Shown here one piece after another: positions 31,477 to 41,914 of a stretch of DNA of 64,000 nucleotides. The notes beneath the pieces are model-generated. The model saw only the letters and a list, made by a program, of their open reading frames with translations. It was not told the DNA's origin and searched no databases. The stretch is from Sphingomonas rubra. Its GTDB lineage: Bacteria; Pseudomonadota; Alphaproteobacteria; Sphingomonadales; Sphingomonadaceae. The position numbers and the translations under genes were made by a program. The stretch is from positions 118,646-182,645 of the forward strand of contig NZ_FOXP01000009.1 of the NCBI RefSeq assembly GCF_900115745.1, given 5' to 3'. Each line of letters begins with the position of its first letter. Positions within the stretch are counted from its first letter, which is position 1.

Positions 31477-31484
31477 AGGAGTAA
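31083..31484 (+). CDS. DUF559 domain protein (Vsr-like PD-(D/E)XK nuclease family) inside repeat element
   Basis: A 133-residue protein with the DUF559 signature: RAMSYPEVLLWQRLR, FRRQHPVC, VDFYCAAARLVVEVDGEIH, a run with RDARRDASLRAMGFRILRV and VLRNADDAA. DUF559 is related to very-short-patch-repair endonucleases; activity is not proven. A GTG at 31083 is taken as start; the ATG at 31125 is an alternative. The last 24 or so residues (LHPSPAASGPPPRAGED) are encoded by the right inverted repeat itself. The stop lies two bases before the pntAB ATG, so translation may be coupled. Confidence 0.82.
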   Translation: MPPHVERARVLRRAMSYPEVLLWQRLRGSPQGMRFRRQHPVCDGITVDFYCAAARLVVEVDGEIHSAAGSLERDARRDASLRAMGFRILRVLAIDVLRNADDAASSIVALAAAPLHPSPAASGPPPRAGEDQE

Positions 31485-31486
31485 TC

Positions 31487-31768
31487 ATGACCTTCGTGTC
31501 GATCCTGTCGATTTTCGTGCTTGCCTGTTTCGTCGGCTATTACGTCGTCTGGTCGGTGACGCCGGCGCTGCATACGCCGTTGATGGCGGTGACCAACGCG
31601 ATCTCGTCGGTCATCATCGTCGGCGCGCTGGTCGCCTCCGCCGCCGCCGGGGTGCCGGGGGCGAAGTGGCTGGGGCTCACGGCGGTGGTGCTGGCGAGCG
31701 TCAACATCTTCGGCGGCTTCGCGGTGACCGAGCGGATGCTGGCGATGTACAAGAAGAAGGAGCGCTGA
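31487..31768 (+). CDS. pntAB: NAD(P) transhydrogenase alpha subunit, part 2 (membrane)
   Basis: A 93-residue membrane part of the alpha subunit with three to four hydrophobic helices: VSILSIFVLACFVGYYVVW, ISSVIIVGALVASAAAG and LGLTAVVLASVNIFGGFAVT. It ends with MLAMYKKKER. The ribosome-binding site AGGAG (31477-31481) directly follows the right end of the element and lies within the final codons of the DUF559 gene. pntB begins three bases after its stop. Confidence 0.93.
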   Translation: MTFVSILSIFVLACFVGYYVVWSVTPALHTPLMAVTNAISSVIIVGALVASAAAGVPGAKWLGLTAVVLASVNIFGGFAVTERMLAMYKKKER

Positions 31769-31771
31769 TCG

Positions 31772-33274
31772 GTGCACGAGGTCGCGCAGAGCCCCTGGGT
31801 CGCCTTCGCCTATCTGGTCGCGGGGGTGTGCTTCATCCTGGCGCTGCGCGGGCTGTCGCACCCTGCCACGTCGCGGCGCGGTAACCGGCTGGGCATGGCG
31901 GGGATGGCGATCGCGGTCGTCACCACACTGGTGACGCACGTGCCGGTGATCGTAGACGTGTTGCCGCCCGGTGCAGTCGGTTTAGATGACTGGGCCAAGC
32001 CGAGAGTTGACTGGGTACCCGTCGTCGAAATCCTCGCCGCCATCGCCCTCGGCGCGGTCATCGGCCTGACGACCGCCCGTCGCATCGCGATGACGGCGAT
32101 GCCGCAGCTGGTGGCGGCATTCCACTCGCTGGTGGGTCTGGCGGCGGTGCTGGTCGGGGTCGCGGCGTTCCTCAATCCGGCGGCGTTCGGGATCGCGGAC
32201 ATCGTCACGCCGATGATCGGGCAGCCGTTCGCGGTCATCCACCAGGTCAGCCGGATCGAGCTGATCCTGGGCGTGGCGATCGGCGCGATCACCTTCTCGG
32301 GCTCGGTCATCGCGTTCCTGAAGCTGAACAGCACCATGTCGGGATCGCCGATCCTGCTGCCGCAGCGGCACGCGATCAATCTGGGGATGGCGCTGGCCAT
32401 CGCCTTCTTCGCCTACGGCTTCTACGCCACGCAGTCGCCGCTCGATTTCTGGCTGGTGACGGCGTTCGCCTTTATCATCGGCTTCCTGCTGATCGTGCCG
32501 ATCGGCGGCGCGGACATGCCGGTCGTGGTATCGATGCTCAACAGCTATTCCGGCTGGGCGGCGGCGGCGATGGGGTTCACGCTGGGCAATACGGCGATGA
32601 TCGTGACGGGCGCGCTGGTCGGATCGTCGGGCGCGATCCTGAGCTACATCATGTGCCGGGCGATGAACCGCAGCTTCATCAGCGTGATCGCCGGCGGCTT
32701 CGGCGCGGTGGCGGGCGGCGGCGCGGGCGGGGAGGCGATCGACCGGCCGTGGAAGCGCGGATCGGCCGAGGACGCGGCGTTCCTGATGAAGGAAGCCGGG
32801 CAGGTCGTGATCGTGCCCGGTTACGGCATGGCGGTGGCGCAGGCGCAGCACGTGCTGCGCGAGATGGCGGACAAGCTGAAGGAACACGGCGTCCGGGTGA
32901 AATACGCCATTCACCCCGTCGCGGGGCGGATGCCGGGGCACATGAACGTGCTGCTCGCCGAGGCGAACGTGCCGTACGACGACGTGTTCGAGCTGGAGGA
33001 CATCAACGCCGACTTCGCGCAGACCGACGTCGCCTTCGTGATCGGCGCCAACGACGTGACCAACCCGGCGGCGAAGACCGACAAGAGCTCGCCGATCTAC
33101 GGCATGCCGGTGCTCGACGTGGAGAAGGCGGGCACGGTGCTGTTCATCAAACGGTCGATGGGCGGTGTCGGCTATGCCGGCGTCGACAACGAGCTGTTCT
33201 ACCGCGACAACACCATGATGCTGCTCGCCGATGCCAAGAAGATGGTCGAGGAGATCGTCAAGGCGCTCGGTTGA
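31772..33274 (+). CDS. pntB: NAD(P) transhydrogenase beta subunit
   Basis: A 500-residue subunit. The N-terminal half is membrane-spanning (domain II); the C-terminal 180 residues form the NADP-binding domain III, with VIVPGYGMAVAQAQHVLREM and VIGANDVTNPAA. It begins at GTG. With PntAA and PntAB it uses the proton gradient to make NADPH from NADH. All three parts look intact despite the element inserted upstream. Confidence 0.95.
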   Translation: MHEVAQSPWVAFAYLVAGVCFILALRGLSHPATSRRGNRLGMAGMAIAVVTTLVTHVPVIVDVLPPGAVGLDDWAKPRVDWVPVVEILAAIALGAVIGLTTARRIAMTAMPQLVAAFHSLVGLAAVLVGVAAFLNPAAFGIADIVTPMIGQPFAVIHQVSRIELILGVAIGAITFSGSVIAFLKLNSTMSGSPILLPQRHAINLGMALAIAFFAYGFYATQSPLDFWLVTAFAFIIGFLLIVPIGGADMPVVVSMLNSYSGWAAAAMGFTLGNTAMIVTGALVGSSGAILSYIMCRAMNRSFISVIAGGFGAVAGGGAGGEAIDRPWKRGSAEDAAFLMKEAGQVVIVPGYGMAVAQAQHVLREMADKLKEHGVRVKYAIHPVAGRMPGHMNVLLAEANVPYDDVFELEDINADFAQTDVAFVIGANDVTNPAAKTDKSSPIYGMPVLDVEKAGTVLFIKRSMGGVGYAGVDNELFYRDNTMMLLADAKKMVEEIVKALG

Positions 33275-33311
33275 ACGGGTGTCGACGACGGGAATGGATC
33301 GGAGAGACGGC

Positions 33312-34229
33312 GTGCAGGATCGGCCGGGTGGAGACGGGTTCGACGTGGTGCTGGTGGCCGAGCCGGCATTCGTCACCGAGGCAGACGAGGCGATCGCGCT
33401 CGCTGGCGGACGGTTGCTGGCGACGATCGGCTGGGACGACGCGGGCGCCGTGGCGGACGCGTCGCCCGGCCAGCCGGTGCTGGTGGTGGAGGCCGAGGGC
33501 GTGTCCGACGACGTGCTCGCGGCCGGGCTGCCGCTGGTGCGCGAGCTGGCAGAGGCGCGCGGGCTGCACGTGGTCGCGGTGCTGGGGCGCGCGCAGATCG
33601 ACCTGGTCGCCGAGGCGCTGATGGGGCCGGGCGCTCAACTGCTCTGCGAACCCTCGCTTGCCGAGCGGGTCGCGGCGATCGCGGTGGCGGGGCAGGCGTC
33701 GGGCGAGACGATGCTGGCGGACGGCTGGCGCGAGGGCGAGGCGGAGCGGCTGAAGAAGCTGAACGAGGAGGTGGCGCGGATCGCGGAAGTGCTCGCCCGG
33801 CTCGCCAAGCGCGGCGAGGGCGGGGGCGGCGACGAGGTCGGCGACCGGCACCTCTCCTTCGGCTTCGCGCCGCCCGCGACCGAGGTCGATCCCGCCGCGA
33901 TCCGCCAGACGATCCGCGGCCGGCGGATGCGCGACGGCTTCTTCGGCGAGAACCTGTTCGAGGACCCGGCCTGGGACATGCTGCTCGACCTCTACGCCTC
34001 GTACCTGGAGGGCGGGCGCGTGTCGGTGTCGAGCCTGTGCATCGCCGCGGCGGTGGCGCCGACTACGGCGCTGCGCTGGATCGGCAAGATGACCGAGCTG
34101 CACCTGTTCGAGCGGCAACCCGACCCGGCCGATCGCCGCCGCGCCTTCATGGCGCTGTCGCCGCGCGCGGTGAAGGCCATGGGCGGCTATGTCGCGGCGA
34201 CCAGGCGCGCGGGGGTGCCGATCGCGTAG
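33312..34229 (+). CDS. Receiver-like domain fused to MarR-type winged helix, unknown
   Basis: A 305-residue protein in two parts. Residues 1 to about 115 have alternating strands and helices like a response-regulator receiver (DVVLVAEPAFV, PVLVVEAEG, LHVVAVLG, LLCEPS) but no clear phosphorylation Asp/Lys set. A short coiled segment (AERLKKLNEEVARIAEVLARL) follows. The C-terminal part is a winged helix with VSVSSLCIAAAVAPTTALR and a MarR wing DPADRRRAFMALS. The GTG at 33312 has GGAGA six bases upstream; an ATG at 33294 is possible. It lies 37 bases after pntB and may be co-transcribed. Confidence 0.72.
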   Translation: MQDRPGGDGFDVVLVAEPAFVTEADEAIALAGGRLLATIGWDDAGAVADASPGQPVLVVEAEGVSDDVLAAGLPLVRELAEARGLHVVAVLGRAQIDLVAEALMGPGAQLLCEPSLAERVAAIAVAGQASGETMLADGWREGEAERLKKLNEEVARIAEVLARLAKRGEGGGGDEVGDRHLSFGFAPPATEVDPAAIRQTIRGRRMRDGFFGENLFEDPAWDMLLDLYASYLEGGRVSVSSLCIAAAVAPTTALRWIGKMTELHLFERQPDPADRRRAFMALSPRAVKAMGGYVAATRRAGVPIA

Positions 34230-34292
34230 GTGCGCGCGCGGCGTGTAGCGATCGTGCTCCCGAACACGGTTAAACCCGCGCGCATTCTCGCT

Positions 34293-34375
34293 GTCACGCC
34301 AGGCTCGTCCCGGCATCCACAACCAAGCAGCGCCGCCGTCCGTGGCTCTGGATGCCGGGACGAGCCCGGCATGAC
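34293..34375. repeat. Family B palindromic repeat, copy 4
   Basis: It runs from GTCACGCCAGGCTCGTCCC to GGGACGAGCCCGGCATGAC with a CATCCA / TGGATG step inside; the arms pair over about 25 bases. It lies between the convergent wHTH and symporter genes and could end transcription from both sides. Confidence 0.78.
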
Positions 34376-34425
34376 GGAAGGAGCAGGTCGTACAAGGCTG
34401 AGCGTCCGGTTGGTGAGCGCCCGCG

Positions 34426-34483
34426 AAGGCCGTTGTGCGTCGTCATGAAGGCCTTTCCACCTGTGCCCCGGCCTTTGCCGGGG
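34426..34483. repeat. Family C repeat, copy 3 (degenerate left arm)
   Basis: The right arm TTCCACCTGTGCCCCGGCC-TTTGCCGGGG is well preserved. The left arm is reduced to GCGAAGGCCG. It lies next to a family B copy in the 282-base gap between convergent genes; nothing else is seen in that gap. Confidence 0.5.
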
Positions 34484-34511
34484 ACGCAGAAAGGCTGAGT
34501 GTCGATGGGCG

Positions 34512-35798
34512 CTAGTCCTTCGCCCCGTGCGCGACCATCGTCGCGATGGCGAGGTCGCCGGTCACGTTGAGTGTGCTGCGGCACATGTCGAGGAAGCGGT
34601 CGACGCCCAGGATCAGGCCGATCGCGGCGGGGGGCACGCCGACGGTGCCCAGGATCAGGGCGATCACCGGCAGCGAGCCGGCGGGAACGCCGGCGGTGCC
34701 GATGCCGCCCATGATGCAGACCAGCATCACCATCGCCTGCTGGCCGAGCCCGAGGTCGACGCCGAAGAACTGCGCCAGGAAGAGGACGGTGATGCCCTCG
34801 AAGATGGCGGTGCCGTTCTGGTTGGCGGTGGCGCCGATCGTCAGCACGAAGCGGGAGACCTTGCGCGGCAGCTTCAGCTGATGCTCGGCGACGCGCAACG
34901 AGGTGGGGAGCGTGGCGTTGGACGAGGCGGTGGAGAAGGCCATCACCATCGCCTCCTGCACCCCCCGGAAGAAGGCGAGCGGGTTCATGCCGCCGGCGAC
35001 GCGCACGGCGATGCCGTAGACGACGACCAGCTGGATCAGCAGTGCCGCGAGCACCGTGGCGACGTACCAGCCGAGGCGGACGACGATCTCCACCCCGAAC
35101 AGCGCGGCGAGGTTGAACATGAAGCAGGCGACCGCGATCGGTGCCAGGCGGATGACGAGGCCGATCAGCGTCATCGTCACCTCCAGCAGCCCGTCGATCG
35201 TGTCGAGCAGCGGCTGCACCTTGTCCTTGCCGGTCACCACCACGCCGATGCCGATCGCCAGCGCGAACACCATCACCGCCAGGATGTCGTTGTCGGCGGC
35301 GGCCCGGACGACATTGGCGGGCACGATGGCGAGGAGCTGGTCGAGCGCGCCGGGGCTCCCGCGCCCCTGTGCGACGATCGCGGCGGCGCCGCCCGACGCC
35401 TGGGCGAGGAGCGCGCGCGCCTGGGCCGGATCGACGCCCTCGCCCGGGCGGATCAGGTGAACGACGGCGAGGCCGAGGACGACCGACACGCCCGACAGGA
35501 CGAAGGTGTAGGCGAGCGTACGCGAGCCCACCCGCTTGAGCGCGGCGAGGTCGCCCATCTCCGCCACGCCGGTGACCAGCGCGGCGAAGAGCAGCGGCAG
35601 GACGAGCATGAACAGCAGGCGTAGGAAAATCTGACCGATCGGGCCGGTGACGTAGGTGGTGACGGTCGCGATCCAGGGCGCGCCGCCGGCGGTGAGGTTG
35701 ACGACCAGACCGGCGGCAAGGCCGATCGCGAAGCCGGCGAGCATCTGGAGGTGGAGGGGGAAGCGGCTTGGGTTGGGAGTGGTATCGGCGTCGCTCAT
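34512..35798 (-). CDS. Dicarboxylate/amino acid:cation symporter (DAACS family)
   Basis: A 428-residue transporter of the DctA/GltP type with eight or more hydrophobic segments. The helical-hairpin serine-rich signature appears as AFSTASSNATLPTSLRV; the conserved TIGATANQNGTAIFEG and the VGVPPAAIGLILGVDRFLDM region complete the substrate and cation sites. Substrate (glutamate, aspartate or C4-dicarboxylates) cannot be fixed by eye. The gene stands alone. Its 3' side has two repeats, its 5' side one. Confidence 0.9.
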   Translation of the reverse strand: MSDADTTPNPSRFPLHLQMLAGFAIGLAAGLVVNLTAGGAPWIATVTTYVTGPIGQIFLRLLFMLVLPLLFAALVTGVAEMGDLAALKRVGSRTLAYTFVLSGVSVVLGLAVVHLIRPGEGVDPAQARALLAQASGGAAAIVAQGRGSPGALDQLLAIVPANVVRAAADNDILAVMVFALAIGIGVVVTGKDKVQPLLDTIDGLLEVTMTLIGLVIRLAPIAVACFMFNLAALFGVEIVVRLGWYVATVLAALLIQLVVVYGIAVRVAGGMNPLAFFRGVQEAMVMAFSTASSNATLPTSLRVAEHQLKLPRKVSRFVLTIGATANQNGTAIFEGITVLFLAQFFGVDLGLGQQAMVMLVCIMGGIGTAGVPAGSLPVIALILGTVGVPPAAIGLILGVDRFLDMCRSTLNVTGDLAIATMVAHGAKD

Positions 35799-35893
35799 CA
35801 GGCGAGGCTATCGTACCCTAGCCACAGCGTCACGCGGGCGAGGCGTTTTGCATCCTTCCCTTGGCCAAGATCGAGCAGAACAAGCCTGTATCT

Positions 35894-35975
35894 CCGCGCA
35901 GGCCGGGGTCCAGTTGGGCAACAGTCACGGCAATCTAAGACGGTCATTCCACCTGGGGCCCGGCCTGCGCCGGGG
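35894..35975. repeat. Family C palindromic repeat, copy 4
   Basis: The arms CCGCGCAGGCCGGGGTCCAG and CTGGGGCCCGGCCTGCGCCGG flank about 40 unique bases. It lies upstream of the symporter and downstream of hppA, both on the minus strand. The gap 35799-36123 otherwise holds a strong hairpin near 36072 and no gene. Confidence 0.7.
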
Positions 35976-36071
35976 TGGACGTAAAGTATTTCGGTGATCC
36001 GGCTGCCGCCGGGATGTCCGCTGCGGGAACGATGATCGGTACCCAGCGCTCGCGGCGCGGGCGCTAGGGCC

Positions 36072-36109
36072 CGGCGGACGGGCGGGAGCTGGTCCCGCAC
36101 GGTCCGCCG
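36072..36109. terminator. Strong two-part hairpin after hppA
   Basis: CGGCGGAC (36072-36079) pairs with GTCCGCCG (36102-36109), and inside it GCGGGA pairs with TCCCGC around a 5-base loop. It begins 14 bases after the hppA stop on the minus strand. There is no U-run, so it may protect the mRNA 3' end or aid Rho-dependent termination. Confidence 0.5.
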
Positions 36110-36123
36110 GCCGTGGCGCTGCT

Positions 36124-38289
<2,166 letters not shown>

Positions 38290-38364
38290 GCTCATCCTCC
38301 TCCTGATGCGCGGGCGCCCGGCGGTTGCTCCGCCGATGTCGTCACGCGCGATTCGGGGAGGCTA

Positions 38365-39267
38365 TCAGGGGAGGCGCGCGATGCAAGCGTGCTCGAAGCC
38401 GAGCAGCGGGGGCAGAGGGACGGCCTCGTCGCCGTCGACCAGCGCGATGCCGGTGCCGGCGGCGAAGCGGCCGATGCCGGTGGCGGGCACGGGCGGCGTC
38501 CAGCCGGCGGGAGCGGCGAAGAGCAACTGATAGTCGTCGCCCGCGGTCGCCGCGGCGAGGCGGCCGGGGCGATCGGCGGGCGCGTGCGGGGAGAGGGGAA
38601 CGGCGGCAAGGTCGATCCGGGCCGCGAGACCGCTCGCCGCGGCCATCCGCGCGGCGTCGATCAGCAGGCCGTCGGACACGTCGGCCATGGCGTGGACGTG
38701 GGGGGCGAGCGCGCGGCCCTCGTCCAGGCGCGGCAGCGGGCGGCGATAGGCGGCGAGGAGCGCGGCCGGGCCCTCGCCGTCGCGGGCGACCGCGAGGCCG
38801 AGGCCCGCGTCGCCGATCGTGCCGGTGACCCACAACGCGTCGCCGGCGCGCGCGCCGCTGCGGAGCGGGGCGGCGGCATCACGGCCGATCGCGGTGCAGG
38901 TGAGGACGCGGGGCGCGCCCGCGGGCAGCGAGACGGTGTCGCCGCCGATCAGCGGGACGTCGTAGGCGTGCAGGATCTCGGCGAGGCCGGCGAGGAAGGG
39001 TCGGTCCCACGCCTCGCCGCCGAGGGGCAGGTTGAGGAGCACGCCCTCCGGCACCGCGCCCTTGGCGGCGAGGTCGGACAGGTTCACCGCGACGAGCTTC
39101 CAGGCGACGTCCTGGGGCGGGTCGCTGGGCAGGTAATGGACGCCCTCGACTAGCGTATCGGTGGTGACGACGAGGCCGGCGACCAGCGCGGCGTCGTCGG
39201 CGAGGCCGCGGGCGCCGGGGTGAAGGGGAAGTTGCCGGAGGGCGGCGAGGAACTCGGCTTCGGTCAC
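38365..39267 (-). CDS. thiL: Thiamine-monophosphate kinase
   Basis: A 300-residue ATP-binding enzyme making thiamine pyrophosphate from thiamine monophosphate. Seen: DDAALV and TTDTLVEGVHYL at the N-terminus, LAAKGAVPEGVLL, GGDTVSLP, MADVSDGLLIDAARM and TAGDDYQLLF. It starts at GTG, overlapping a DUF4169 gene by four bases; nusB is upstream, the usual alphaproteobacterial order. It completes a set with thiC and thiD in the window. The N-terminus is slightly short (family members often have an extra leading segment). Confidence 0.93.
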   Translation of the reverse strand: MTEAEFLAALRQLPLHPGARGLADDAALVAGLVVTTDTLVEGVHYLPSDPPQDVAWKLVAVNLSDLAAKGAVPEGVLLNLPLGGEAWDRPFLAGLAEILHAYDVPLIGGDTVSLPAGAPRVLTCTAIGRDAAAPLRSGARAGDALWVTGTIGDAGLGLAVARDGEGPAALLAAYRRPLPRLDEGRALAPHVHAMADVSDGLLIDAARMAAASGLAARIDLAAVPLSPHAPADRPGRLAAATAGDDYQLLFAAPAGWTPPVPATGIGRFAAGTGIALVDGDEAVPLPPLLGFEHACIARLP

Positions 39268-39440
39268 GGGTCGCGCCGGGCACCGTCGAGCGTCGTGTCG
39301 ACGCGGGTGCGCTCGGCGGCGTCCTGCGCCTTCTCGGCGCGGGTGCGGCCGAAGGCGGCGCGGTTGGCGGCGGCCTGCTTCTCCGCGGTGGCGCGCGCCT
39401 TGACCTTTCGGGCGCGCCGCAGGTTCACGATCTCGGCCAT
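39264..39440 (-). CDS. DUF4169 family small basic protein
   Basis: A 58-residue, highly charged protein starting MAEIVNLRRARKVKARA and continuing AANRAAFGRTRAEKA. This is the DUF4169 pattern, of unknown function, often encoded near thiL or nusB in alphaproteobacteria. The ATG is four bases from the edge of a family A repeat. The GTGA overlap with thiL suggests coupling. Confidence 0.82.
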   Translation of the reverse strand: MAEIVNLRRARKVKARATAEKQAAANRAAFGRTRAEKAQDAAERTRVDTTLDGARRDP

Positions 39441-39444
39441 TCTA

Positions 39445-39587
39445 GTCCTCCCCGAGCTTGCTCGGGGAGGGGGACCATGCGCAGTATGGTGGAGGGGCAG
39501 GCCGGAAGCGTGGCGCTTGCGGCCTTGCCCCTCCACCACTCGCCTGCGGCGAGCGGTCCCCCTCCCCAAGCAAAGCTTGGGGAGGAC
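39445..39587. mobile_element. Family A element, 143 bp, no gene inside
   Basis: Inverted ends start GTCCTCCCC and continue to GGGGAGGGGGACC, a variable arm, then GGTGGAGGGGCA-GGCCG. About 15 bases separate the two ends. It resembles the other two copies. It lies between nusB and the DUF4169 gene, both on the minus strand; it separates them by about 150 bases where nusB and thiL partners are often close. Confidence 0.72.
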
Positions 39588-39595
39588 GGGAGCGG

Positions 39596-40051
39596 TCAGC
39601 CGCGGGCATCTTTGGCGATGGCGTCGAGCAGTCCGTTGACGAAGCCGGACTCGCGTTTCTCGTAGAAGGCGTGGGCGACGTCGACATATTCGCTGATGAC
39701 CGCGCCGACCGGCACGTCCTTGCGCGCGAGCAGTTCGTAGCTGCCGGCGCGCAGGATCGCCTTCATCGGCTTGTCGAGGCGGGCGAGCGTCCAGCCGGTG
39801 GCGAGCTTCGCCTCGATCAGCCGGTCGATCTCGCCGGTGCGCGCGTCGGCACCCTTCACCAGATCGTCGAAGAAATCGACGTCGGCGTCGGCATATTCGA
39901 CGTCCTCGATGGTCGCGCCGATGCGGTGATGGTGAAATTCGTGGAGCAGCGCGGGGATCGGGGTCGCTTCCATGTCGCGCTGGTAGAGCGCCTGGACGGC
40001 GGCGAGGCGCGCGGCGGCACGCGCGGTGGTACGGGTAGCGTTACGGGACAT
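39596..40051 (-). CDS. nusB: Transcription antitermination protein NusB
   Basis: A 151-residue all-helical RNA-binding protein acting in rRNA antitermination with NusE. Characteristic parts are ARLAAVQALYQRDM, LARLDKPMKAILRAGSYELL and VPVGAVISEYVDVAHAFYE followed by GFVNGLLDAIAK. The ATG at 40051 begins the family-typical region; in-frame sequence upstream is not conserved. A family A repeat follows eight bases after the stop. Confidence 0.93.
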   Translation of the reverse strand: MSRNATRTTARAAARLAAVQALYQRDMEATPIPALLHEFHHHRIGATIEDVEYADADVDFFDDLVKGADARTGEIDRLIEAKLATGWTLARLDKPMKAILRAGSYELLARKDVPVGAVISEYVDVAHAFYEKRESGFVNGLLDAIAKDARG

Positions 40052-40173
40052 GGGAAGCAGCCTGTAGGGCGCAACCGCGCGCGCGTCACCCCGATGTGGT
40101 CCGAGGACGCGGGTTTCGACCGTCATTCTGGTTCGGTAACGTTGCGCTAACGCCGATTTCCCAAGTCGTTGGC

Positions 40174-40629
40174 ATGGAAACGCGCTTCGCCCTCGCTCGC
40201 CTCGCCGACCATCAGCGCGCCATCATGGCGCAGGTCGACGACAGTCGCCGCCGGCTCCGCAGCGACGGGCGCGGCGCGCAGCCGCATCTGGCCAAGCAGC
40301 GCTGGGTGCTGATGCGGATGCTGCGCGAGTATCAGCTGTTCAAGCACGTCGAGATCTTCGATCCCGCCATCGTCCGGGGCGATGCGCGCCGCGCCGATCT
40401 GGCCCGCGGAATGAAGGAGCGGTGCGTCGCGGCGGGCGAGGATTACCAGCGGCACGTCGCCTTGTGGACGGGCGAGGCGATCCACGCGTGCTGGGCGGAT
40501 TACGCGGCGGCGGTGATCGCCCTGGCCGACCGGCTGGCGCAGCACGTCGCGCGCGAGCGGTGCGACGTGGAGATGCTGCTGGACGGGACGGAGCGCACCC
40601 GGCGGTCCATCGTGCGCGTTAGCGGTTGA
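40174..40629 (+). CDS. Hypothetical helical protein, 151 aa
   Basis: A 151-residue, mostly helical, charged protein, METRFALARLADHQRAIMAQ at the start, with several His and Glu residues (YQLFKHVEIFDP, YQRHVALWTGEAIHACW). No signal peptide or membrane helix. I do not recognise the family; a four-helix bundle is possible from the pattern. It is divergent from nusB (122-base gap) and its 3' end overlaps hisD by 11 bases in convergent orientation. Confidence 0.6.
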   Translation: METRFALARLADHQRAIMAQVDDSRRRLRSDGRGAQPHLAKQRWVLMRMLREYQLFKHVEIFDPAIVRGDARRADLARGMKERCVAAGEDYQRHVALWTGEAIHACWADYAAAVIALADRLAQHVARERCDVEMLLDGTERTRRSIVRVSG

Positions 40630-41914
40630 GCCGCAGCCTGAGCGCGACGGAGCGGGCGTGGGCGGGCAGCCCCTCCGCCTCGGCCAGCGCGACGGTGGCG
40701 GGGCCGAGTTCGGCCAGCGCGGTCTCGTCCAAGCCGAGAAAGCTCGTCCGCTTCATGAAATCGAGCACCGACAGGCCGCTGGCAAAGCGGGCGCGGCGGC
40801 CGGTGGGGAGGACGTGGTTGGGGCCGGCGACGTAATCGCCGATCGCCTCCGGCGTGTGGCGGCCGAGAAAGACGCTGCCGGCGTGGCGTACCCTGTCGAA
40901 CAAGGACTGCGGGTCGTCGACGGCGAGCTGGAGGTGCTCGGGGGCGAGGCGATCGATCAGCGGGCAGGCGTCGGCGAGGCGGTCGACCACGATCACCGCG
41001 CCGTTGGTGTCCCAGGCGGCGCGCGCGACGGTGCCGGTGGCGAGGGTCGCGAGCTGGCGGTCGACGGCGGCGGTGACGGCGTCGGCGAACGCGGCGTCGT
41101 CGGTGAACAGGATCGACTGGGTGACGGTGTCGTGCTCGGCCTGGCTGAGCAGATCGGCGGCAATCCACTCGGGATCGTTCTTCGCGTCGGCGACGACGAC
41201 GATCTCCGACGGGCCGGCGACCATGTCGATGCCGACGACGCCGTAGAGCTGGCGCTTGGCCTCCGCCACCCAGGCGTTGCCGGGGCCGGTGACGACGTCG
41301 ACGGGCAGCAGGTCGCCGGCGCCGTGGGCGAGCGCGGCGACCCCTTGTGCGCCGCCGATCCGCCACACCTCGTCCACGCCCGCGAGGTGCGCGGCGGCGA
41401 GGACGAGATGGTTGATCCGGCCGTTCGGCGTCGGCGTGACCATCGCCAGCCGCCCGACACCCGCGACCTTGGCGGGGATGGCGTTCATCAGCAGCGACGA
41501 GGGATAGGCCGCGCGGCCGCCGGGGACGTAGAGGCCCGCCGCGTCGACCGGCGTCCAGCGCGCGCCGAGGCGGACGCCCGCGGCGTCGGTATAGTCGCTG
41601 TCGGCGGGCCGCTGGCGCTCGTGATAGGCGCGGATGCGGGCGGCGGCGAGATCGAGCGCGGTGCGCAGGCCGGGCTCCAGCGCCTCGTAGGCGGCGGCGC
41701 AGTCGGCGGGATCGATGCGCCATCCGGATTGGTCGAGATCGTGGCCGTCGAGGCGGTGGGTGAGGTCGCGGACCGCCTCGGCGCCGCGCCGGCGGACGTC
41801 GGCGATGATCACGGCAACGTCGCGGGACACGTCGGCGGCGGATTCGCGGCGATCGTCGACGAGGGCGGCGAAGGCTTCCGCGAAGTCGGGGGTGGAGGCG
41901 GAGAGGCGGATCAC
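40619..41914 (-). CDS. hisD: Histidinol dehydrogenase
   Basis: A 431-residue Zn enzyme that performs the last two oxidations of histidine synthesis. Family segments include [47 protein letters not shown], the APEHLQL pair of catalytic Glu-His, and [16 protein letters not shown] at 41914 with GGGAGGG upstream is the start, overlapping the hisG stop by four bases. Confidence 0.94.
   Translation of the reverse strand: MIRLSASTPDFAEAFAALVDDRRESAADVSRDVAVIIADVRRRGAEAVRDLTHRLDGHDLDQSGWRIDPADCAAAYEALEPGLRTALDLAAARIRAYHERQRPADSDYTDAAGVRLGARWTPVDAAGLYVPGGRAAYPSSLLMNAIPAKVAGVGRLAMVTPTPNGRINHLVLAAAHLAGVDEVWRIGGAQGVAALAHGAGDLLPVDVVTGPGNAWVAEAKRQLYGVVGIDMVAGPSEIVVVADAKNDPEWIAADLLSQAEHDTVTQSILFTDDAAFADAVTAAVDRQLATLATGTVARAAWDTNGAVIVVDRLADACPLIDRLAPEHLQLAVDDPQSLFDRVRHAGSVFLGRHTPEAIGDYVAGPNHVLPTGRRARFASGLSVLDFMKRTSFLGLDETALAELGPATVALAEAEGLPAHARSVALRLRLNR

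Noticed and set aside
30156..31484. A 442-codon frame treating the DUF559 gene as part of a larger protein
   Set aside because: The first two thirds are an out-of-frame reading of pntAA. Only the part from about 31083 matches DUF559.
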